Below, one piece after another: positions 25,559-33,769 of a stretch of 53,338 nucleotides of DNA (positions are counted from its first letter, which is position 1; each line of letters begins with the position of its first letter). The notes beneath the pieces were generated by a model. That model ran no database searches, was not told the origin of the DNA, and worked only from the letters and a program-made list of their open reading frames with translations. The translations under genes and the position numbers were made by a program. The DNA is taken from NCBI RefSeq assembly GCF_947259555.1, contig NZ_CAMYMD010000087.1, positions 1-53,338 on the forward strand, in the 5' to 3' direction. Source of the stretch: an uncultured Roseovarius sp. Its GTDB lineage: Bacteria; Pseudomonadota; Alphaproteobacteria; Rhodobacterales; Rhodobacteraceae.

Positions 25559-26991
25559 TTGTCCTTTCCGTTGAAGATCGTGTCCTTGTAGGCGCGCTCG
25601 CCGTTCAGCGTGTCCTCGATCCAGAGCCGGACATCCGACCGCTCTTCCTGCGCCGCATCAGACCCCGGTGCGGCGACCAGATAGACCCGTTGCAGGCGCA
25701 TCTCGTCGGCGGGCACCATGATCGAGCTGTAGGGCGTGCCCTCGAGTTGCAGCCGTACCGCCGGATCACCCGTCACCGCCAGATTGAAGCGCCGCGCCTC
25801 GTGATGCTTGTTGCGCAGACGCACCTCGTAGGTGTTGCGGATCGAGCCATCGGACAGGGTGACAAAGGTCGGATTGCGCACCGGCGCCACGGTCATGTCG
25901 ATATCCGACCGGATGAACAGCGCGACCACGAGACCAATCCCAACCAGCGACCACAATGCAGTATACAATATCGTGCGCGGACGGAAAATGTGCTTCCAGA
26001 TCGGCTTGGGCGGTTTGCCCGCACGTTCGTTCACCTCGTCGGTAAGCGCCATGTAGTCGATCAGCCCGCGCGGCTTGCCGATCTTGGCCATGATGTCGTC
26101 GCAGGCGTCGATACAGAGCGCGCAGGTGATGCATTCGAGTTGCTGACCCTCACGAATATCGATCCCCACCGGGCAGACATTGACGCAGGCCATGCAGTCG
26201 ATGCAATCGCCCTGCTCGGCCCCGGCCCTGACCTCTTCGGAATTCTTGCGCGGCTCGCCCCGCCATTCGCGATACCCGACGGTGAGCGTGTCCTCATCCA
26301 TCATCGCGGCCTGAATACGCGGCCAGGGGCAGGCATAGATGCAGATCTGCTCGCGCGCGAACCCGCCAAAGAAAAACGTGGTGCCGGTCAGGACGGCAAT
26401 GGTGGTGTAGGCGATCGGATGCGCATCGAGGGTGAAGAGATCGACCAAGAGCGTCGGCGCATCGGTAAAGTAGAACACCCACGCGCCCCCTGTGGCCGCC
26501 GCGATCAAAGCCCACGTGATCCACTTGGTCAGCCGCAGCCGCACCTTGCGCACATCCAGCTTCTTTTGCCGATGAAGACGCAGGCGCGCGTTGCGGTCGC
26601 CTTCGATCCAGCGTTCCACGAGGATGAAGAGATCGGTCCACACGGTCTGCGGGCAGGCATAGCCGCACCAGACCCGGCCCAGCGCCGAGGTGAACAGGAA
26701 GAGGCCGAGACCGGCCATCACCAGCAGCCCGGCCACGAAATAGAATTCATGCGGCCAGATCTCGATCCAGAAAAAGAAGAACCGCCGCTCCGCCAGATCG
26801 AGCAACACCGCCTGATCCGGCAGGTTCGGGCCCCTGTCCCAGCGGATCCACGGGGTGATATAATAAATGCCCAGGGTGACGATCATGATCACCCATTTCA
26901 GGTTGCGGAACGGGCCATAGACCTTTTTGGGAAACACCGGCTCGCGCGCGGCATAGAGGGATTGAGGGGCGTCTGGCTGAGAATCGGCCAC
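25555..26991 (-). CDS. ccoG: cbb3 oxidase accessory Fe-S protein CcoG (FixG/RdxA)
   Basis: This is a membrane-bound polyferredoxin (478 residues) implicated in copper reduction and delivery for cbb3 oxidase assembly. Several membrane segments lie in the first ~230 residues. A cysteine motif, CGYACPQTVW, is near residue 109-118. Two 4Fe-4S motifs, CIDCMACVNVCPVGIDI and CITCALCIDACDD, lie near residues 255-300. The C-terminal third is a periplasmic Ig-like domain. It heads ccoGHIS. An FNR box at 27054-27067 lies about 63 bases upstream of the start, predicting induction under low oxygen. Confidence 0.95.
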   Translation of the reverse strand: MADSQPDAPQSLYAAREPVFPKKVYGPFRNLKWVIMIVTLGIYYITPWIRWDRGPNLPDQAVLLDLAERRFFFFWIEIWPHEFYFVAGLLVMAGLGLFLFTSALGRVWCGYACPQTVWTDLFILVERWIEGDRNARLRLHRQKKLDVRKVRLRLTKWITWALIAAATGGAWVFYFTDAPTLLVDLFTLDAHPIAYTTIAVLTGTTFFFGGFAREQICIYACPWPRIQAAMMDEDTLTVGYREWRGEPRKNSEEVRAGAEQGDCIDCMACVNVCPVGIDIREGQQLECITCALCIDACDDIMAKIGKPRGLIDYMALTDEVNERAGKPPKPIWKHIFRPRTILYTALWSLVGIGLVVALFIRSDIDMTVAPVRNPTFVTLSDGSIRNTYEVRLRNKHHEARRFNLAVTGDPAVRLQLEGTPYSSIMVPADEMRLQRVYLVAAPGSDAAQEERSDVRLWIEDTLNGERAYKDTIFNGKDN

Positions 26992-27053
26992 GGAGCTACT
27001 CCGATATTTTTACTTCGCTGATCGTCTTTTCGCAGTATGCCGGGTCAAGAGCT

Positions 27054-27067
27054 TTGACCTGCATCAA
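27054..27067. promoter_or_regulatory. FNR-type box before ccoG
   Basis: TTGACCTGCATCAA matches the FNR/FnrL consensus TTGATnnnnATCAA with one mismatch. It is centred about 69 bases upstream of the ccoG start, between ccoG and the lysR stop codon, a suitable place for oxygen-responsive activation of ccoGHIS. Confidence 0.7.
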
Positions 27068-27087
27068 ATTCTGACTCCTGAATCGAT

Positions 27088-27975
27088 CTATTCACAGAAG
27101 ACAGTCTCTCGCGCCTGTCGGCGCAACCATGTGACAAACGCCTTGGCCGGCGCGCGCAGCACACCCGGCCGCGTAACGATATAATAGCCCGAGTCCTCGG
27201 CATCTTCGAACAAAAGCCGCAACCGACCGGCCGCGATATCCTGCCGCACCCATTCGCGCACCGTCACCGCCACGCCCTGCCCGTTGCGCAACCCATCGAG
27301 CAGCAGGTTGCCGGGCACTTGCACAAGCCCCGCCGCGCGCTCCTTGACCACGCCGCGACGGCGCAGCCAGTCGCTGGCCTCATTGGTGCCGAATTCCTGC
27401 AACCACGGCAGCGCGGCCAGATCGGCAGGGCTGTCAATCTGCTTGCCGTCCACAAGCTGTGGCGCCGCGACCGCGACGATGGGCGAGCGGAACAAAAGCG
27501 CCGCCTCCAGCCCCGGCCACTGCCCGGTGCCATAGCGCAAGGCAATATCTATACTGCCCGGCTCCATCTCGACGAGCTGCGGTGTCGGGTCGATCATCAG
27601 GTCGATCTGCGGATGCGCCTGCCGGAACGCGCTCAGGCAGGGCATCAACCAATGCGCCGCAAAACTTGGCGTCGCCGAGATTTGCAGCGGGCGGTCGGCA
27701 TCGGCACCGGTCAGCGTCTCGACCGCCCGCGCGATCGCACCAAAGCCCAGATTGAGCGCATCGGCCAGATCGCGCCCCTCTGCGGTCAGCCGCAACTGCC
27801 GCCCCGTCCGGTCCACCAGCGCCACGCCCAGATGCGCCTCAAGCTGCTTGACCTGTTGGCTGACAGCCGCGTGGCTGACATTGAGCCGCGCCCCGGCGGC
27901 GGCTGTGCCGCCGGTCTCGGCCAAGGCCGCAAAGGCGCGCAGCGCGGTCAGAGGGGGAAGGGCCTGCCAATCCAT
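27088..27975 (-). CDS. LysR family transcriptional regulator (GcvA-like)
   Basis: This is a 295-residue LysR-type regulator. The N-terminal helix-turn-helix spans TALRAFAALAETGGTAAAGA and LNVSHAAVSQQVKQLEAHLG. The effector domain contains LQISATPSFAAHWLMPCLSA and LDGLRNGQGVAVTVREWVRQ, a pattern common in the GcvA/AmpR branch. Its inducer and targets are unknown. It interrupts the cco gene set, lying between ccoP and ccoG, and is divergent from a 55-codon gene, its most likely target. A dyad, TGGAAATTTTCCA (27998-28010), between the two starts could be its binding site. Confidence 0.92.
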   Translation of the reverse strand: MDWQALPPLTALRAFAALAETGGTAAAGARLNVSHAAVSQQVKQLEAHLGVALVDRTGRQLRLTAEGRDLADALNLGFGAIARAVETLTGADADRPLQISATPSFAAHWLMPCLSAFRQAHPQIDLMIDPTPQLVEMEPGSIDIALRYGTGQWPGLEAALLFRSPIVAVAAPQLVDGKQIDSPADLAALPWLQEFGTNEASDWLRRRGVVKERAAGLVQVPGNLLLDGLRNGQGVAVTVREWVRQDIAAGRLRLLFEDAEDSGYYIVTRPGVLRAPAKAFVTWLRRQARETVFCE

Positions 27976-27997
27976 GATGTTAGCCTAGCTTACAAGT

Positions 27998-28010
27998 TGG
28001 AAATTTTCCA
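27998..28010. promoter_or_regulatory. Dyad between lysR and the divergent small gene
   Basis: TGGAAATTTTCCA is a perfect inverted repeat around one central base. It is 23 bases from the lysR start and 68 bases from the divergent small gene's start. LysR regulators typically bind such AT-centred dyads in shared promoters. Confidence 0.45.
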
Positions 28011-28077
28011 GAGTCGCGTGTCATGCCATTATGCCCCATATTGAGCGCATAACAGCAGCACAGGAAAGGACGAAACG

Positions 28078-28245
28078 ATGCTTGGAATCTTCGCGAATAC
28101 TTTCAGAACGGCCACCCGGACAGATACCGGCCCCGAGACCCGCCACCGCCATCAGGGCCGCGCCCACTGGCCGCCGGCAGAACGGTTCGACGCACGCAGC
28201 GGCGCGGATCTTGAGGCGCATCTTGTGGCCCGGCGGCGGTACTAA
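28078..28245 (+). CDS. Small basic protein of unknown function (55 residues)
   Basis: The translation begins MLGIFANTFRTATRTDTGPE, continues TRHRHQGRAHWPPAERFDAR and ends SGADLEAHLVARRRY. It is Arg- and His-rich with a short hydrophobic amino end and no domain I recognise. The ATG is preceded by AGGAAAGGACGAAACG, a strong ribosome site, and the gene is divergent from lysR, which argues for a real gene rather than chance. Other frames overlap here but lack such a start. It may be a LysR-controlled stress peptide, which is inference. Confidence 0.6.
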   Translation: MLGIFANTFRTATRTDTGPETRHRHQGRAHWPPAERFDARSGADLEAHLVARRRY

Positions 28246-28524
28246 GCCTGAACCGGATCAGAGCGGAATGGCGCGACGAAAGACAGTCTTGGCCTGAAGC
28301 TGCAGTTGGAGTGAGCCGCGCCATTGCCAGGCCGCGGGCTGGCGATCTAACGATCTTTCAGTGCACTTTATATCTGCCAAATCCGAAAAGCCCCGATCGG
28401 CGCGCCGACTTGGACAAATCGCCAGTCCGTGGGGGCGGCCTGGCGATGGCGCGGCGGCCTTCGGCCTTGTTCCGCGCCAGGTCTGCTGATCGAATGGCAA
28501 CAACACACCAAGACGCGGGCCAGC

Positions 28525-28639
28525 TTGACAAATCAAACAATCTGCCGGTGAAATCGGCACCGGTCCTTCCAGGAAACGCGCGAACAGGACGGAAAGACCG
28601 GTGCCATCCCCCGGGCCTCGCGGCCCGGGGTATTCTTTT
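28525..28639 (+). ncRNA. Candidate small RNA or structured 3' region between ccoP and the small gene
   Basis: The 400-base gap 28246-28645 has no convincing gene but ends in two strong hairpins. The first pairs GGCACCGGTCCTTCC (28556-28570) with GGAAAGACCGGTGCC (28591-28605), 14 of 15 pairs. The second is CCCCGGGCC-TCGC-GGCCCGGGG (28609-28630), followed on the plus strand by TATTCTTTT, the form of an intrinsic terminator. TTGACA at 28525-28530 could be a -35 element, with a weak -10 around TGAAAT (28549-28554). This gives a possible plus-strand transcript of about 80 bases antisense-convergent to ccoP. On the minus strand the same hairpins would form the ccoP 3' end. The upstream part of the gap (28246-28520) shows nothing further. 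Confidence 0.4.
28609..28639 (+). terminator. Intrinsic-type terminator next to ccoP
   Basis: The 9-bp stem CCCCGGGCC/GGCCCGGGG with loop TCGC is followed on the plus strand by TATTCTTTT. The stop codon of ccoP (minus strand) lies seven bases further on, so it may also end the ccoNOQP message, although on that strand no T-run follows the stem. Confidence 0.7.
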
Positions 28640-28645
28640 CAGGGC

Positions 28646-29509
28646 TTACTCGCCCCCGCCCAACTGGTGGACATAGAGCGCGACGGCGCGGATCTCGGCC
28701 TCGCTCAGATCGGCCCCGCCCATCGGTGGCATCACGCCATAGCGCGAATTGACGACCGTGTATTTCACCGTCTCGTAATCCCCGCCATAGAGCCAGATCG
28801 CATCCGAAAGGTTGGGCGCACCCTGATAGATATCGCCCTGCGCCTGCTCGCCGTGACAGGCGGCGCAGTTATCCATGAACACCGTCTCACCTGCCGCCAC
28901 GAGGCTGGCATCCTGCGGCTCGCCCGAGAGCGACATCACGTAGTTGACGACCTCTTCGATCTGCGCAGACTCCAGAATATCGCCAAAGGCCGGCATCTCG
29001 GAATACCGCGAATCGGGATCCTCCTCGTTGCGGATACCGTGCGCCACGGTGTAATGGATATCCTCGATCGTGCCGCCCCAGAGCCATGCATCGTCCTGTA
29101 GATTGGGATAGCCCTTGGCCCCCGCCGCCCCCGAGCCGTGGCACTGTGCGCACCAGGTCTTGAACACGGCCGATCCCGCCGATGTGGCATAGCCCTGAAG
29201 CTCCGGGTTGTCGGCGATCCCGGTCAGTTCAACAGACGCGAGTTGTGCGTTGATCTCGGCATTGGCGGCCTCGGCCTCGGCGATCTCCTCGGCCACATTG
29301 GCGCGGGTCGACCAGCCCTTGTAGCCTGCCGTCGCCTCGTTGATCAGCGGCCAGGCGGGATAGGCGATGACATACCAAAGCGCCCAGACAATAGTGGCGT
29401 AAAAGGTCCACAGCCACCAGCGCGGCAAGGGGTTGTTGTATTCCTGGATACCGTCCCACTCGTGGCCGGTGGTATCCGGTTCCTGTTTCTTGGTTGGTTT
29501 CTTGGCCAT
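28646..29509 (-). CDS. ccoP: cbb3-type cytochrome c oxidase subunit III (CcoP)
   Basis: This is the dihaem cytochrome c subunit (287 residues) that feeds electrons into the cbb3 oxidase. An N-terminal membrane segment ([20 protein letters not shown]) is followed by two haem c sites, Cys120-Ala-Gln-Cys123-His124 and Cys215-Ala-Ala-Cys218-His219. Likely axial methionines lie in [10 protein letters not shown] and GVMPPMGG. It is the last gene of ccoNOQP and is followed by a strong hairpin. In related species ccoGHIS comes directly next; here about 1.65 kb intervenes. Confidence 0.97.
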   Translation of the reverse strand: MAKKPTKKQEPDTTGHEWDGIQEYNNPLPRWWLWTFYATIVWALWYVIAYPAWPLINEATAGYKGWSTRANVAEEIAEAEAANAEINAQLASVELTGIADNPELQGYATSAGSAVFKTWCAQCHGSGAAGAKGYPNLQDDAWLWGGTIEDIHYTVAHGIRNEEDPDSRYSEMPAFGDILESAQIEEVVNYVMSLSGEPQDASLVAAGETVFMDNCAACHGEQAQGDIYQGAPNLSDAIWLYGGDYETVKYTVVNSRYGVMPPMGGADLSEAEIRAVALYVHQLGGGE

Positions 29510-29512
29510 GTC

Positions 29513-29707
29513 TTACGCCTCCTTGGCGTCGGCATCGTCGTCGCGTGCCGGTTTGTCTTCGTGCCGGAAGGGGATGTTCGACGGGTTCTCATAGGTCTTC
29601 GTGGCACCGGGCCGAAAGACCCAGATCACCACCCCGATGAAGAACGCGAAGAGCACCAGCAACATCCAGCTATCGGCGAATTGGCGCAGCAGGGAATATG
29701 TTTCCAT
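29513..29707 (-). CDS. ccoQ: cbb3-type cytochrome oxidase subunit CcoQ
   Basis: This small single-pass membrane subunit (64 residues) stabilises the cbb3 complex. It begins METYSLLRQFADSWMLLVLF, has one membrane helix (MLLVLFAFFIGVVIWVF), then the family motif RPGATKTYENPSNIPFRHED and an acidic tail. It sits 12 bases after ccoO and three before ccoP, in the standard order. Confidence 0.95.
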   Translation of the reverse strand: METYSLLRQFADSWMLLVLFAFFIGVVIWVFRPGATKTYENPSNIPFRHEDKPARDDDADAKEA

Positions 29708-29719
29708 GATCTGTCCTCC

Positions 29720-30445
29720 TTACCGGCTTGCAACGGGCGTGAAGGTCGAGAAATCCACCAGCGTGCCCAGCATTTGCAGATAGGCGATCAACGCATCGGC
29801 CTCGGAAATCCCCGGTTGCCCGTCAAAATTGCGCACCTGCGCCTTGGGGTAGCGCGAGAGCAGACCGTCGGTATCGCCGAACGGATCGACCTGCACCTTG
29901 AAATCTGCCTTGGCGTTGTCGATCATCTCGTCGGTATAGGGTACGCCAACCAGACGATGCGTCCCCAGCAGATCCTCGATATGCTCCGGCTCGATCAGCC
30001 GGTCCTCGAGGAAGCCGTATTTCGGCATCACTGATTCCGGCACCACCGATTGCGGATCGCGCAGGTGATCGACATGCCACTCGTCCGAATAGCGGCCCCC
30101 GACACGGGCCAGATCCGGCCCGGTGCGCTTGGACCCCCACTGGAACGGGTGATCGTACTTCGACTCCGCCGCCAATGAGTAATGCCCATAGCGCTCCACC
30201 TCATCGCGCATCGGGCGCACCATCTGGCTATGGCAGACGTAACAGCCCTCACGCACGTAGATATCGCGCCCGGTCAGTTCCAGCGGGGAGTAGGGGCGCA
30301 TGCCCTCTACGTCCTCGATGGTGTTCTCGAGCCAGAACAGCGGGGCGATCTGTACGATCCCCCCGATGGTGACCACGAGGAAGGCAAAGATCGCCAGAAG
30401 CGTGACGTTCTTTTCCAGGATTGCGTGTTTGTCCAGAATTGCCAT
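29720..30445 (-). CDS. ccoO: cbb3-type cytochrome c oxidase subunit II (CcoO)
   Basis: This is the membrane-anchored monohaem cytochrome c subunit (241 residues). It has an N-terminal membrane segment ([20 protein letters not shown]) and the haem site Cys68-Tyr-Val-Cys71-His72 in [15 protein letters not shown]. The sequences [19 protein letters not shown] and LIAYLQMLG near the end are characteristic. The ATG lies 14 bases after the ccoN stop, with ribosome site GGAGGGCCGGAGAG. Confidence 0.97.
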   Translation of the reverse strand: MAILDKHAILEKNVTLLAIFAFLVVTIGGIVQIAPLFWLENTIEDVEGMRPYSPLELTGRDIYVREGCYVCHSQMVRPMRDEVERYGHYSLAAESKYDHPFQWGSKRTGPDLARVGGRYSDEWHVDHLRDPQSVVPESVMPKYGFLEDRLIEPEHIEDLLGTHRLVGVPYTDEMIDNAKADFKVQVDPFGDTDGLLSRYPKAQVRNFDGQPGISEADALIAYLQMLGTLVDFSTFTPVASR

Positions 30446-30459
30446 CTCTCCGGCCCTCC

Positions 30460-32064
30460 TTATTCAGCCGGGACTGCGCTGTTCGTCGGCGCAACGGCCG
30501 GCGAACGCTTCACAGTCATCCAGAGGTTGTAGCACATGATCACGGCACCAGAGAGGAACAGCACCCCGCCCAGGCCCCGCACGATATACATCGGCAGTTT
30601 CGCGGCCACGGTATCGGCGAAAGAGTTCACGAGGAAACCGTTCGCATCCACTTCGCGCCACATCAGACCCTCCATGATCCCCGTCACCCACATGGCGGCG
30701 GCGTAGAGAATGATGCCGATGGTCGCCAGCCAGAAGTGCCAGCTCACCAGGCTCAGACTATAGAGCCGCTCGCGGTTCCACAGCTTGGGCACCAGGAAGT
30801 AGAGCGCGCCGAAGGTGATCATGCCGTTCCAGCCGAGCGCACCGGAGTGCACGTGCCCGATGGTCCAGTCGGTGTAATGCGACAGCGAGTTGACCGCCCG
30901 GATCGACATCATCGGCCCTTCGAAGGTCGACATGCCGTAGAACCCGATGGAGATCACCATCATGCGGATGATCGGATCGGTGCGCAGCTTGTCCCACGCG
31001 CCCGAGAGCGTCATCAGACCGTTGATCATCCCGCCCCAGGACGGCATCCACAGCACGATCGAGAACACCATGCCGAGGGTCGAGGCCCAGTCCGGCAGCG
31101 CGGTGTAATGCAGGTGGTGCGGACCGGCCCAGATATAGATGAAGATCAGCGCCCAGAAGTGGATGATCGACAGCTTGTAGGAATAGACCGGACGTTCGGC
31201 CTGTTTCGGCACGAAGTAATACATCATCCCGAGGAACCCGGCAGTGAGGAAGAAGCCCACGGCGTTATGCCCGTACCACCACTGCGTCATCGCGTCCTGC
31301 ACGCCCGAGAAGACCTGCACCGACTTGGAGCCGAAGACCGAAACCGGGATGCTCAGGTTGTTGACCACATGCAGCATCGCCACGGTGATGATGAACGACA
31401 GGTAAAACCAGTTGGCCACGTAGATATGCGGCTCCTTGCGCTTGACGATAGTGCCCAGGAACACGGCCAGATAGGCCAGCCAGACCACCGTCAGCCACAG
31501 GTCGACATACCACTCGGGCTCGGCGTATTCCTTGGATTGCGTGGCACCGAGCAGATAGCCCGTGGCGGCCAGCACGATCACCAGCTGATAGCCCCAGAAC
31601 ACGAACCACGCGAGGTTCCCGCCCCAGAGCCGCGCGGCACTTGTGCGCTGCACGACATAGAATGAAGTGGCAATCAGCGCATTGCCGCCAAAGGCGAAAA
31701 TCACCGCACTTGTGTGCAGCGGACGCAACCGACCAAAATTGGCAAACCCCTGAGCCCAGTCGAAATTGAGCTGTGGAAAAGCAAGTTGAAAGGCAATGAA
31801 TGTCCCCGCGAGGAAACCAACGACGCCCCAAAGGCACGTCGCGACCACCCCGGCGCGCACGACACCGTCCATGTATTCCCCCGACAGGTCGATACTGTCC
31901 GTCGGCTCATCGGTGTGCCGCAGCACCCACAGAAAAAGGCCACCGGCCACCAGCGCCACTGTCAGCGCATTGACCAGATAGGCCAGATCGCGCGCGTAAT
32001 TGGCCGCGATCAACGCGAAAAGCGTGATCAGACCAAGCACGATCAGCTTGATATAGTTCGTCAT
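30460..32064 (-). CDS. ccoN: cbb3-type cytochrome c oxidase subunit I (CcoN)
   Basis: This is the catalytic haem-copper subunit (534 residues) that reduces O2 with high affinity. It has about a dozen membrane helices, and its haem and CuB ligands are in [53 protein letters not shown] and [16 protein letters not shown]. Subunit I is the first gene of ccoNOQP. An FNR box (32160-32173) lies about 95 bases upstream, predicting low-oxygen induction. Confidence 0.97.
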   Translation of the reverse strand: MTNYIKLIVLGLITLFALIAANYARDLAYLVNALTVALVAGGLFLWVLRHTDEPTDSIDLSGEYMDGVVRAGVVATCLWGVVGFLAGTFIAFQLAFPQLNFDWAQGFANFGRLRPLHTSAVIFAFGGNALIATSFYVVQRTSAARLWGGNLAWFVFWGYQLVIVLAATGYLLGATQSKEYAEPEWYVDLWLTVVWLAYLAVFLGTIVKRKEPHIYVANWFYLSFIITVAMLHVVNNLSIPVSVFGSKSVQVFSGVQDAMTQWWYGHNAVGFFLTAGFLGMMYYFVPKQAERPVYSYKLSIIHFWALIFIYIWAGPHHLHYTALPDWASTLGMVFSIVLWMPSWGGMINGLMTLSGAWDKLRTDPIIRMMVISIGFYGMSTFEGPMMSIRAVNSLSHYTDWTIGHVHSGALGWNGMITFGALYFLVPKLWNRERLYSLSLVSWHFWLATIGIILYAAAMWVTGIMEGLMWREVDANGFLVNSFADTVAAKLPMYIVRGLGGVLFLSGAVIMCYNLWMTVKRSPAVAPTNSAVPAE

Positions 32065-32159
32065 GTTGCGTCCCTTCGTCTCTTTCCGCCCGAGTCGCCC
32101 TGACCCGCGCGTGCGCGTTTAGACTGGTCCCGTAATGCTAGCATCGCACTCAACTATCC

Positions 32160-32173
32160 TTGATCTGTGTCAA
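32160..32173. promoter_or_regulatory. FNR-type box before ccoN
   Basis: TTGATCTGTGTCAA matches TTGATnnnnATCAA with one mismatch. Its centre is about 102 bases from the ccoN start, which would leave a leader of about 60 bases if activation is from position -41.5. Confidence 0.75.
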
Positions 32174-32191
32174 AACCCTGACGCTCTTCGA

Positions 32192-32205
32192 TTGATCCGC
32201 GTCAA
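32192..32205. promoter_or_regulatory. FNR-type box before usp
   Basis: TTGATCCGCGTCAA matches the FNR consensus with one mismatch. It lies 63 bases upstream of the usp start and 18 bases from the ccoN-proximal box, so the divergent pair probably has one site for each promoter. Confidence 0.75.
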
Positions 32206-32268
32206 AGCGCGCGCATGCATTACACTCCTAATGTGACATATCGTGTTAAACGCGCAAAGGAATGCGAC

Positions 32269-33108
32269 ATGACCTACAACAGCCTGTTTTCAGTTTTGAC
32301 CGACGAGTCTCTTGTTGAAGAAACCCTTGCTCACGCTGTGGCAGCGGCAACAGAGTACGACGCGCATCTTGACGTGCTTTGCCTCGGGGTAGACCGAAGC
32401 CAGTCCGGATATTACTACGCAGGCGCCAGTGCGATCCTGCTTCAGGAGACGATCGCCCGCGCGCAGGAAGACGCAGAGGCGATCGAAGCGCGGGCGCGCG
32501 AGGTCCTCGGAGGGTCCGCCCTGCGCTGGAGCGTCGAGTCCGGCGTGAGCCAACTGGCCGACATGGGGCGTCATGTCGCGGTGCGTGCGCGGTTTTCAGA
32601 CCTCGTGATCTTGCCCCAGCCCTACGGCGATGGACGTGGTGCCGAACTGGAGCCGGTAACCGAATCGGCGCTGTTCGAAGGGCGCACACCGGTCCTTGTG
32701 GCCCCGAGCGGTTGCGCTCCCGTGCCACGCCCCGCGCGCATCATGCTGGGCTGGAACGAGAGCAGCGAAGCTCTTGGCGCGGTGCGGGCCGCCCTGCCCC
32801 TGCTCAAGGCGGCGGATGTGGTGCATGTCGTGGTGATTGATCCGCCGACCCATGGACCGAACCGCTCTGATCCGGGTGGCCTCTTGTCGCAATATCTCGC
32901 GCGTCACGACGTCAAGGTCGAGATCGACGTGCTCTCCAAGACCCTGCCACGCGTCTCGGACGTGCTGTTGCGCCACGCGGGTGACATGGATGCCGACATG
33001 GTGGTGATGGGGGCCTATGGTCACTCGCGCTTCCGCGAGGCGATCTTCGGCGGGGCCACGCGCTACATGCTGGAACAAGCAAAGATACCTGTTTTCATGG
33101 CGCATTGA
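32269..33108 (+). CDS. Universal stress protein, two UspA domains
   Basis: This is a cytoplasmic tandem UspA protein (279 residues). The first domain begins YNSLFSVLTDESLVEETLAH; the second begins near RPARIMLGWNESSEALGAVR. The nucleotide-binding consensus G-x2-G-x9-G-S/T appears in VVMGAYGHSRFREAIFGGAT near the C-terminus. ATG 32269 is preferred over 32215 because of the ribosome site AAAGGAA and family length. It is divergent from ccoN with an FNR box of its own, an arrangement known in Rhodobacter relatives, suggesting a role under low oxygen. A strong terminator follows. Confidence 0.93.
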   Translation: MTYNSLFSVLTDESLVEETLAHAVAAATEYDAHLDVLCLGVDRSQSGYYYAGASAILLQETIARAQEDAEAIEARAREVLGGSALRWSVESGVSQLADMGRHVAVRARFSDLVILPQPYGDGRGAELEPVTESALFEGRTPVLVAPSGCAPVPRPARIMLGWNESSEALGAVRAALPLLKAADVVHVVVIDPPTHGPNRSDPGGLLSQYLARHDVKVEIDVLSKTLPRVSDVLLRHAGDMDADMVVMGAYGHSRFREAIFGGATRYMLEQAKIPVFMAH

Positions 33109-33128
33109 GCAATACCGATTGATGAAGG

Positions 33129-33159
33129 AAAGGGCACCAACCAACCTTGGTGCCCTTTT
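33129..33159 (+). terminator. Intrinsic terminator of usp
   Basis: AAAGGGCACCAA (33129-33140) and TTGGTGCCCTTT (33147-33158) form a perfect 12-bp stem around CCAACC, ending in TTTT. It starts 20 bases after the usp stop codon. Confidence 0.85.
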
Positions 33160-33279
33160 CATTTCCGGCCCCAATCGCCGATATGCACCAACTATGAGAC
33201 CAGAGCGCGAAAGACTCAAATTGTAACCCGGGACCGCCCGGCAGGGGCTGATTGCGGGCCCAGCCTTTGGAGGCCGCCG

Positions 33280-33519
33280 CTACTTGCGCCCCAGATACAT
33301 CTGGTAGAGCCAGATCAGCAGCAGCGATCCCAGCACCGCGCCAATCAGCCCGCCCAACAGCCCCGTCACCATCAACAAAACCCGGATAACCACGCCGCCA
33401 ATGAGCGCGCCAGCGATGCCGATCATCACGGTCTGCACCACCCCCGCCTCGATCCGCATCAGGCGCGTGGCGAGAAAGCCCGCCGCCGCGCCCACGATGA
33501 TCAGGTAGACCACACCCAT
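33280..33519 (-). CDS. GlsB/YeaQ/YmgE family small membrane protein
   Basis: This 79-residue, glycine-rich membrane protein has three hydrophobic segments (VVYLIIVGAAAGFLATRLM, VMIGIAGALIGGVVIRVLLM and LGGLIGAVLGSLLLIWLYQM). The pattern of G-x-x-A-G and I-x-G-A-x-I-G-G is that of the transglycosylase-associated/GlsB stress proteins, whose function is poorly known. It starts four bases after the stop of a second small membrane gene, so the two are likely co-transcribed behind fmt. Confidence 0.85.
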   Translation of the reverse strand: MGVVYLIIVGAAAGFLATRLMRIEAGVVQTVMIGIAGALIGGVVIRVLLMVTGLLGGLIGAVLGSLLLIWLYQMYLGRK

Positions 33520-33522
33520 GCC

Positions 33523-33765
33523 TCACCTCCGCCTGCGCCAATGGGTCGGCACGATGATCAGCGCGCCGACCGACGACAGGATCGCATCAATCCCGGGCGC
33601 GCCGAAGCGGATGCCGAACATGATGCGGATGAAGTAAAACAGGAACGCACCGCCGACGCAGATGATGATCGACGGGAGATAGCCGTTGCGGGTAAAGCCG
33701 CTTTTCTCGCTGGCATAGCCGACGATGCCCGCGATCACCACCGTGCCGAAAAGTTGCAGGAACAT
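33523..33765 (-). CDS. Small membrane protein, possibly GlsB-related
   Basis: From the preferred ATG this is an 80-residue protein with three hydrophobic segments (FLQLFGTVVIAGIVGYASEK, YLPSIIICVGGAFLFYFIRI and IDAILSSVGALIIVPTHW) and a basic end, HWRRRR. Spacing of glycines resembles the neighbouring GlsB-like protein, so it may be a diverged paralogue. The frame extends to 33915, but the extension lies inside fmt and reads as out-of-frame fmt sequence, so the start at 33765 is chosen. Function is unknown. Confidence 0.7.
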   Translation of the reverse strand: MFLQLFGTVVIAGIVGYASEKSGFTRNGYLPSIIICVGGAFLFYFIRIMFGIRFGAPGIDAILSSVGALIIVPTHWRRRR

Positions 33766-33769
33766 CGCG

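Noticed and set aside
28311..28676. A plus-strand frame of 121 codons between the small gene and ccoP
   Set aside because: It runs through both hairpins and into the ccoP coding sequence antisense, and has no ribosome site.
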